From assembly GCF_907177275.1 (NCBI RefSeq), contig NZ_CAJSLV010000059.1, positions 266,835 to 330,834 on the forward strand: a DNA stretch of 64,000 bases, written 5' to 3'. A model generated the notes under the pieces. It saw only the letters and a program-made list of their open reading frames with translations. It was not told the origin of the DNA and made no database searches. Positions 58,579 through 64,000 of the stretch are shown here, one piece after another. The stretch's first letter is position 1; every line of letters starts with the position of its first letter. A program made the translations under genes and the position numbers. Source of the stretch: Actinacidiphila cocklensis (GTDB lineage: Bacteria > Actinomycetota > Actinomycetes > Streptomycetales > Streptomycetaceae).

Positions 58579-60197
58579 TCCCCGACCCCGCGCCCCGCAC
58601 CTGCGACCCGACCCGCCCCGACCCCGAACGGGTGCTGGCTCCGCGGACGTACGACTCCGGCGCGAACGCCGCCGACCGGACGCCCGCCTACGCCGCGGGT
58701 CAGCCCGCCGGCACCCGGACTTCCCCGGTCGCCCGCAGTGCCCCCGCCCCGGCGCCCGTACCCGCCCCGGCACACTTCCCCCGGCAGGGGGTTGGGCAGC
58801 CGCGGCACCGGGCGGCGCGGGAGCGGGTCGGGGGAGTGCTTGCCGCGGCGGACTGCGCCGGTGCCGTCGCCGGGGCCGCGGTCGCGGTGCCGCGCGGGGT
58901 GCTCGCCGGCTGCGTGGTCGCCGGGTGCCTGCTCCTCACCCAGCACAGGGCCGGGCTCTACCGGCCGGGTTTCGCGCCCGGCGCCTTCGCGGAACTGCCC
59001 GGGCTCGCCTGGCGCACCGTCCTGGCCTGGGGCCTGCTCGCCGCCGTGGCGGGTCCCTGGGCACCCGGCTGGGCGGCGCTGCCCGTCGCGGTGGTGCTGA
59101 CCGCGGCCGTCGCGTGCGGGCTGCGGGCCGCCGTCTACGGCACGCGCCGCCGGATGGCCCGCAGGCGCCCCTCCTCGACGCTGGTCGTCGGCGCCGACGC
59201 GGCGTCAGCGGCCCGGATCGCCGCGGTCCTGCACGCCCGCCGCGAGTACGGGATGCGCCCGGTGGGGCTCGCCGCGCCGGCCCCCGTACGCCCGGCGCCG
59301 CCGGAACCCCCAGAGCCGCCCACCCTGCACATTGCCGCGTCGAAGACCGCGCCGCCCGTGCCGCCGCCGGTGCTGCCCGTGCTGCCGTCGCCGGGCGACG
59401 TCACCCGAGCCGTGGTCCAGAACGCCGTGCGGGACGCCGTCGTTGCCGGCCCCGCCGCGCTGGACGCCAGGACCACCGCGACCGTACGGCTGCTGGCCGC
59501 GCAGGGCTGCCGGCTGTGGCAGGTCGACGGGGACAGGCGCGGCAAGAGCGGCGGCACCGGCCACCTGTGGGGCCACCCGTGCCGCAGGCTCGAACCGTAC
59601 CCGCCGACCGCGAGCCGCACCGCCCTCGGCGGCAAGCGCCTGCTGGACGCGGCCGGGGCCGGCGCCGCGCTGCTGTGCCTGACGCCGGTGCTCGCCGCGT
59701 GCGCGCTCGCCGTACGGCTGGCGGACGGCCCCGGCGTGATCTTCCGGCAGGAGCGGATCGGGCTGCACGGGCGGCCGTTCACGCTGCTGAAGTTCCGCAC
59801 GCTGCGCCCCGCCGACGACCACGAGTCCGCGACCCGGTGGAGCGTCGCCGACGACCGCCGGATGAGCCGCGCGGGACGCCTGCTGCGCCGCACCTCCCTC
59901 GACGAGCTGCCGCAGCTGTGGAACGTCCTGCGGGGCGACATGAGCCTGGTCGGGCCGCGACCGGAACGCCCGTACTTCGTCACGCAGTTCAGCCAGACCC
60001 TGCCCGGCTACACCGACCGGCACCGGATGCCCGCCGGCATCACCGGGCTCGCCCAGGTGCACGGCCTGCGCGGCGACACCTCGATCGCCGACCGCGCGCG
60101 CTTCGACAACCACTACATCGACAGCTGGACGCTGTGGCAGGACGTGTCGATCCTGCTGCGGACCGCCGCCACGCTGTTCCGCTGCGGCGGGAGCTGA
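58575..60197 (+). CDS. Polyprenyl phosphoglycosyltransferase (sugar transferase)
   Basis: This 540-aa enzyme probably starts the repeat unit by placing a sugar phosphate on undecaprenyl phosphate. After a Pro-rich N-terminus and three to four predicted membrane helices (about 85-200), a Rossmann-like region (TLVVGADAASAARIAAVLHA) follows. The catalytic domain starts near residue 353: GGKRLLDAAGAGAALLCLTP, then FRQERIGLHGRPFTLLKFRT, then RTSLDELPQLWNVLRGDMSL and VGPRPERP. GTG 58575 overlaps the previous stop. It belongs to the WbaP-like family; the sugar is unknown. Confidence 0.92.
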   Translation: MIPDPAPRTCDPTRPDPERVLAPRTYDSGANAADRTPAYAAGQPAGTRTSPVARSAPAPAPVPAPAHFPRQGVGQPRHRAARERVGGVLAAADCAGAVAGAAVAVPRGVLAGCVVAGCLLLTQHRAGLYRPGFAPGAFAELPGLAWRTVLAWGLLAAVAGPWAPGWAALPVAVVLTAAVACGLRAAVYGTRRRMARRRPSSTLVVGADAASAARIAAVLHARREYGMRPVGLAAPAPVRPAPPEPPEPPTLHIAASKTAPPVPPPVLPVLPSPGDVTRAVVQNAVRDAVVAGPAALDARTTATVRLLAAQGCRLWQVDGDRRGKSGGTGHLWGHPCRRLEPYPPTASRTALGGKRLLDAAGAGAALLCLTPVLAACALAVRLADGPGVIFRQERIGLHGRPFTLLKFRTLRPADDHESATRWSVADDRRMSRAGRLLRRTSLDELPQLWNVLRGDMSLVGPRPERPYFVTQFSQTLPGYTDRHRMPAGITGLAQVHGLRGDTSIADRARFDNHYIDSWTLWQDVSILLRTAATLFRCGGS

Positions 60198-60204
60198 CCG
60201 GCCC

Positions 60205-61539
60205 ATGGCCCTTGCCACGGCGGCGCTTGCGCCGCTCACCCTGCACCGGCTGCGGCGGTTCGCCCCGCTGCTGCCCGCCCTCGCCACCGTGCTGCTGCTG
60301 GCCGCGCCCGTCGCCACCGGCGACGTCAGCACCTCGGGCAAGGTCACCCCGGCCGACGCCGCCTCCGCGGTGCTCGTCGCGACCGCCGCGGTACGGCTGC
60401 TGCGCGACCGCGCCCGCCCCCTCACCCCGGCCGCGGCCGCTGTGCTCGGCGCACCCGTGGTCGGCTTCGCGGCGGCCGCCGCGACCTCGCTGGACCCGGG
60501 AGCGGGGCTCGCCGGATTCCTGCGCTATGTGCAGGTGTTCGTCGCCGTGCCCGCCGCCGTGGTCCTGCTGCTGCGCGACCGCCGGGACTTCGCCGTGGTC
60601 GCCGCCGCGATCGTGCTGCTCGCCCTGGTGCAGGGGGCGATCGGCACGTGGCAGTACGCCACGGCGAGCGGGGCGTCGTACATGGGCGAGGACATCCGCG
60701 CGGTCGGCACCTTCGGCCCGTCCGACGTGATGGGCATGGCCACCGTCGTGGCGTACGGGCTGGTGATCGCCGTGGGCTACGCCCTCGTACCGCCGCCGCC
60801 CGGCGCCCCGCGCTGGCTGCGGCCCGCGGCAATGTGCTGCGCCGCACTGCTCGTGGTCCCGCTCACCGTGTCCTTCAGCCGCGGTACGTGGATCGCCACC
60901 GCCGTCGCCTGCACGGCGATGATCCTGCTCGCGGGCCGGCGCCAGGCGCTGCGCGTGCTGGCCGCGCTCACCGCGGGCGCCGTCGTCGCCGTCGGCGGCC
61001 TCGGCGTCGGGTCCCAGATGATCAGCGAACGCGCCGCCAGCATCACCCGGGTCACCGACGCCCCCGACCCCTCCGTCACCGACCGGTACACCCTGTGGAC
61101 CGCGGCCCTGGGCATGTGGCGCGAACACCCCGTCACCGGAGTCGGCCTGAAGCGCTTCCCCGCGGAACGCGACGGCCACGCCGGGCTCGGCCTGTCGTCG
61201 GCGAGCGACACGGCAGGCGCCGGGCAGGGCTTCGCGCGCGAACCCCTGCTCTCGCCGCACAACATGTACCTGCTCACGCTGAGCGAGCAGGGCCTGCTCG
61301 GCTGCACCCTCCTGACCGGCGGCTGGGCGGCCGTCCTCGCGCTCGGCCTGCGCCGGCTGCGAACCGCCCCCGGGCGGCGGGTGCCCGGTCCGGGGCTCGT
61401 CGCGGCCGGGTTGCTGCTCTGGCAGTGCGTCGACTTCCTTTACGCCGACATCGGCGGCCCGTCGACCGTACTGACCGCGCTGCTCCTCGGCCTGGCCGCG
61501 TGGTGGGCGCTGCACCCGGAGGACGGCGGCGCCCGGTGA
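60205..61539 (+). CDS. O-antigen ligase/polymerase family membrane protein
   Basis: This 444-aa integral membrane protein has about 10-12 hydrophobic helices. A long extracytoplasmic loop (about 270-350) contains RYTLWTAALGMWREHPVTGV, followed by GLKRFP and SPHNMYLLTLSEQGLLGC. This arrangement and the H-N-x-Y motif are typical of Wzy/WaaL proteins that polymerise or ligate lipid-linked polysaccharide. It starts 7 bp after the phosphoglycosyltransferase and overlaps the flippase gene by four bases. It is the likely polymerase of the EPS pathway. Confidence 0.88.
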   Translation: MALATAALAPLTLHRLRRFAPLLPALATVLLLAAPVATGDVSTSGKVTPADAASAVLVATAAVRLLRDRARPLTPAAAAVLGAPVVGFAAAAATSLDPGAGLAGFLRYVQVFVAVPAAVVLLLRDRRDFAVVAAAIVLLALVQGAIGTWQYATASGASYMGEDIRAVGTFGPSDVMGMATVVAYGLVIAVGYALVPPPPGAPRWLRPAAMCCAALLVVPLTVSFSRGTWIATAVACTAMILLAGRRQALRVLAALTAGAVVAVGGLGVGSQMISERAASITRVTDAPDPSVTDRYTLWTAALGMWREHPVTGVGLKRFPAERDGHAGLGLSSASDTAGAGQGFAREPLLSPHNMYLLTLSEQGLLGCTLLTGGWAAVLALGLRRLRTAPGRRVPGPGLVAAGLLLWQCVDFLYADIGGPSTVLTALLLGLAAWWALHPEDGGAR

Positions 61540-63179
61540 CCGACCTCGTCCGCGTACCGCCGCGGCCGCGCTCCGGGCCGCGGCACGCGGGGCCGCCGCG
61601 CGGCTTCGTGGCGCGGGCCGCCGCGCTGACCGCGGGACTGACCGCGGCCGGCTCCGCGCTCGGGCTGGTACGCGACCAGGTCATCGCGCGGCTGTTCGGT
61701 GCGGGCGCGGCCAGCGACGCCTTCCTCGTCGCATGGACGGTGCCGGAACTGGCCGCGACCGTCCTCATCGAGGACGCGATGGCGCTGCTGCTCGTCCCGG
61801 CCTTCAGCGCGGCTCTCGCCAAGGGCGGCGCCCACGCGCTTGTCCGCGGCACATTGCCGCGCATCGCCGCACTCCTCGCCGCCGCCACCGCCGGCTTGTA
61901 CGCCGCCGCCCCGCTCGTCGTCCGCCTCCTCGCCCCCGGCCTCGCCGACCCCCGCCTCGCCGTCACCTGCACCCGCCTGACCGCGGCCACGCTCCTCACC
62001 TTCGGCCTCGCCGGCTACCTGAGCGCCGCCCTCCGCGCCCACCACCGCTTCCTCCCCCCCGCCGCCATCTACGTCGCCTACAACGCCGCGATCATCACCA
62101 CCCTGCTGGCCTTCCACGCCCGTTGGGGCGTGCGCGCGGCAGCGGCGGGCGTGGCGATCGGCGGCGCGACGATGGCCCTGGTCCAACTCCCCGCCTTCTT
62201 CCGCATGCTGCGCCGCCCTCCGCTCCCCGCGGCCCATCCGGTGGCCGAGCTCCCGCGTGCCCACGTGCCCGGCCCTGCGGACGCGCCCGGCCCTGCGGAC
62301 GCGCCCGGCAGCCGGGCGCCCTCGCGGCGGGTGGGTGCGGCGGTCGGGGTGGGGGTGGTGGTCCCGGTCGTCGTGTTCGCCGTCGAGCGGCAGGCGCAGG
62401 TCCTGGCCGAGCGGTTCTTCGCCGCAGGGCTGCCCGCGGGGGCGATCTCGCACCTCAACTACGCGCAGAAGATCGCGCAGTTGCCGATGGTGCTGTCGCT
62501 CATGGTCTGCACCGTCACCTTCCCCGTCGTCGCGCGCGCCCTCGCCGCAGGGGACCGCGAGCGCGCCAGGCAGCGCGTCGAGCGCGACCTCACCCTCGCC
62601 TGCGTCCTCGTCCTGCTCGGCACCGCCTACGTCGTCGCCTGCGCGCCGCAGATCGTCCAGGCCCTCTTCCAGCGCGGCGCGTTCGACGCCGCCGACACCG
62701 CCGCGACCGCCGCCGTCATGCGGGTCTACGCGCTCGGGCTGCTCGGGCAGAGCCTGGTCGGCGCACTCATCCGCGCTTACTTCTCCGCGGGTCGGCCCAC
62801 CTGGTACCCCGTCGCCGCCATGTCCGCGGGCCTCGGCCTCACCGTCGTGACCGACGCCGCCGCCGTCACCGCGTGGGGCGCGTACGGCGTCGCGGCCGGC
62901 AATGCCGCGGGGATCAGCCTCACCGCCGCCCTGCTGCTGCGCGGGCTGCCCGCCCGCGCCGTGCCCGTCCGCGTACGCGCCCTCGCCTCGGCCGTGTCCC
63001 GCTACGTACTGGCCGCGGCCGCCGCCACCGGTGCCGGGTGGTGCACCACCCGGCTGCTGCCCTCGTCCGCCCCCGCCGCGCTCGTCGCGGCAGCCTGCTG
63101 CCTCACCGTCCCGCTCGCCTTCGCCGCCGCAGCCGCCGCGGTCGGCGCACCCGTACGGAGCCTGCCCCATGCCGCCTGA
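61536..63179 (+). CDS. MurJ/MviN-family lipid-linked oligosaccharide flippase
   Basis: This 547-aa membrane protein has about 13-14 helices and MurJ-family motifs: LTAAGSALGLVRDQVIARLF, then LLLVPAFSAALAKGG, then LNYAQKIAQLPMVLSLMVCT. Its central loop carries a nine-residue GPADAPGPA-type repeat. The family flips lipid II across the membrane. Within an EPS operon it is more likely a dedicated flippase for the repeat unit than the essential cell-division MurJ. GTG 61536 overlaps the ligase stop by four bases. Confidence 0.88.
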   Translation: MTDLVRVPPRPRSGPRHAGPPRGFVARAAALTAGLTAAGSALGLVRDQVIARLFGAGAASDAFLVAWTVPELAATVLIEDAMALLLVPAFSAALAKGGAHALVRGTLPRIAALLAAATAGLYAAAPLVVRLLAPGLADPRLAVTCTRLTAATLLTFGLAGYLSAALRAHHRFLPPAAIYVAYNAAIITTLLAFHARWGVRAAAAGVAIGGATMALVQLPAFFRMLRRPPLPAAHPVAELPRAHVPGPADAPGPADAPGSRAPSRRVGAAVGVGVVVPVVVFAVERQAQVLAERFFAAGLPAGAISHLNYAQKIAQLPMVLSLMVCTVTFPVVARALAAGDRERARQRVERDLTLACVLVLLGTAYVVACAPQIVQALFQRGAFDAADTAATAAVMRVYALGLLGQSLVGALIRAYFSAGRPTWYPVAAMSAGLGLTVVTDAAAVTAWGAYGVAAGNAAGISLTAALLLRGLPARAVPVRVRALASAVSRYVLAAAAATGAGWCTTRLLPSSAPAALVAAACCLTVPLAFAAAAAAVGAPVRSLPHAA

Positions 63180-63903
63180 CGCCGCGCCCGCCCCCTGGGT
63201 GCTCATGTACCACTCCGTCGCCGACTGCCGCGACGACCCGTACCTCGTCACCGTCAGCCCGCAGCGGCTCGCCGCACAACTGGCCTGGCTGCGGCGGTGC
63301 GGCCTGACCGGCGTCGGCGTCGGCGAGCTCCTCACCGCCCGGGCGGAGGGGCGCGGCCGCGGGCTGGTCGGGCTCACCTTCGACGATGGTTACGCCGACT
63401 TCCTCACCACAGCGGTGCCGCTATTGCGCCGGCACGGCCACCGCGCCACCGTCTTCGTGCTGCCCGGGCGGCTCGGCGGCACCAACGCGTGGGACGCAGA
63501 AGGGCCGCGCAAACCGCTGCTCACTGCCGAGGGCATCCGGGCGGTCGCCTCCGCCGGGATGGAGGTGGGGTCGCACGGGCTCCTCCACACCGACCTCACG
63601 TCGGACGCGGTCGACGAGGAACGGCTCACCGCCGAGGCCACGGACAGCCGCGCGCTGATCGCCGAGATCACCGGGCGTGCCCCGGACGGCTTCTGCTACC
63701 CGTACGGTGCGGTGGACGCCCGGGCCGTGCGCGTGGTGCGCTCCGCGGGGTACGCCTACGCGTGCGGTGTCGCGCCCGGGCCGCTCACCGGGACCTTCGC
63801 GCTGGCCCGCACATACGTCGGCGACCGCGACTCGTCCACACGTCTGCGCGTCAAGCGCCTCCTCCACGCCTTCCCCGCGGTGCGGGAGGCCCTCCATGCG
63901 TGA
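63169..63903 (+). CDS. Polysaccharide deacetylase (NodB homology)
   Basis: This 244-aa protein contains the NodB domain: LVGLTFDDGYADFLTTAVPL (motif 1, TFDDGY with the catalytic Asp and metal Asp), then GMEVGSHGLLHTDLTSD (motif 2, SHGLLHT with two metal His) and FCYPYGAVDARAVRVVRSAG. It should remove N- or O-acetyl groups from a polysaccharide. It lacks a signal peptide, so the substrate may be a cytoplasmic lipid-linked intermediate. ATG 63169 lies inside the flippase gene, an 11-bp overlap, so both are coupled. Confidence 0.9.
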   Translation: MPPDAAPAPWVLMYHSVADCRDDPYLVTVSPQRLAAQLAWLRRCGLTGVGVGELLTARAEGRGRGLVGLTFDDGYADFLTTAVPLLRRHGHRATVFVLPGRLGGTNAWDAEGPRKPLLTAEGIRAVASAGMEVGSHGLLHTDLTSDAVDEERLTAEATDSRALIAEITGRAPDGFCYPYGAVDARAVRVVRSAGYAYACGVAPGPLTGTFALARTYVGDRDSSTRLRVKRLLHAFPAVREALHA

Positions 63904-64000
63904 CCGCTACCGCGGCGGCCGGGCGTGTACGTGCCGGTACCCCGCGCCTCCTCGCGCCCCTTCCGGCGGCCGCCGTCCCCCGCGCTTCCCCGCCGTGCCG
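63900..64000 (+). CDS. Start of a further EPS-operon gene, truncated by the window
   Basis: A GTG at 63900 overlaps the deacetylase stop in the GTGA pattern used three times earlier in this operon. The frame stays open to the last base (33 codons), giving an Ala/Arg/Pro-rich N-terminus. Product unknown. An ATG at 63896 in another frame is also open, so the assignment is tentative. Confidence 0.4.
   Translation, partial: MTATAAAGRVRAGTPRLLAPLPAAAVPRASPPC

Overview
The window is a high-GC actinobacterial chromosome segment, almost certainly Streptomyces or a close relative in the Streptomycetaceae. The evidence is strongly GC-biased codon use, many GTG starts, an SRP RNA-dnaX-ybaB-recR-ask core block, a chaplin/rodlin aerial-hypha coat cluster, and at least two in-frame TTA codons (the bldA-controlled leucine codon).

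Left arm (1-5.9 kb): a truncated exported TPR/aspartyl-protease-like protein, two paralogous secreted proteins with an ECF sigma factor, a divergent Ser/Thr kinase, and an L,D-transpeptidase lipoprotein. These look like envelope and signalling genes.

Accessory island (5.9-20.7 kb): the right end is a complete tRNA-Ser(GGA) gene at 20621-20708 (minus strand). Three further copies of its 3' part, running from the anticodon loop to the CCA end, lie at 6196-6250, 15751-15806 and 18897-18952. Each is followed by a pair of TGAGACCAG-type repeats. A frameshifted remnant of a tyrosine integrase abuts the outermost copy. I read this as serial integration of mobile elements into one tRNA gene, leaving a ladder of att scars. 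The cargo between scars is mostly defence and competition: a VapBC-like pair, a sulfur-binding-domain HNH endonuclease (modification-dependent restriction type), a NucS/DUF91-like nuclease, a toxin fragment with a putative immunity gene, a WXG100-toxin-immunity operon, a HigBA-like pair, and HAD proteins, one of them fused to the HigA-like antitoxin by deletion.

Core block (20.7-32.1 kb): ffs SRP RNA, dnaX, ybaB, recR, a DUF5063 gene, and aspartokinase with an internal beta-subunit start. A SigE-family sigma factor with a probable membrane-bound partner, SURF1, an S9 peptidase and a universal stress protein follow.

Middle (32.5-54.2 kb): a stand-alone NRPS condensation-domain protein with a TTA codon, and a TetR/GNAT pair divergent from a 3-hydroxyisobutyrate-dehydrogenase-like gene across two palindromic operators. 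Then come secreted proteins, an ArsR-like regulator, an S8 peptidase, an AraC/SDR divergent pair, an ABC-2 exporter with its own two-component system, a DUF2252 gene, a 1348-aa assimilatory nitrate reductase fused to a flavodoxin/FAD reductase, and a DJ-1/GlxA pair.

Right arm (54.3-64 kb): rodlin, a small unidentified secreted protein, an LAETG-anchored chaplin, a short chaplin and a second rodlin, all on the minus strand. Divergent from them is a tightly coupled exopolysaccharide operon: glycosyltransferase, phosphoglycosyltransferase, polymerase/ligase, MurJ-like flippase, polysaccharide deacetylase and a further gene cut by the window end. The two together suggest a cell-surface and aerial-growth locus.
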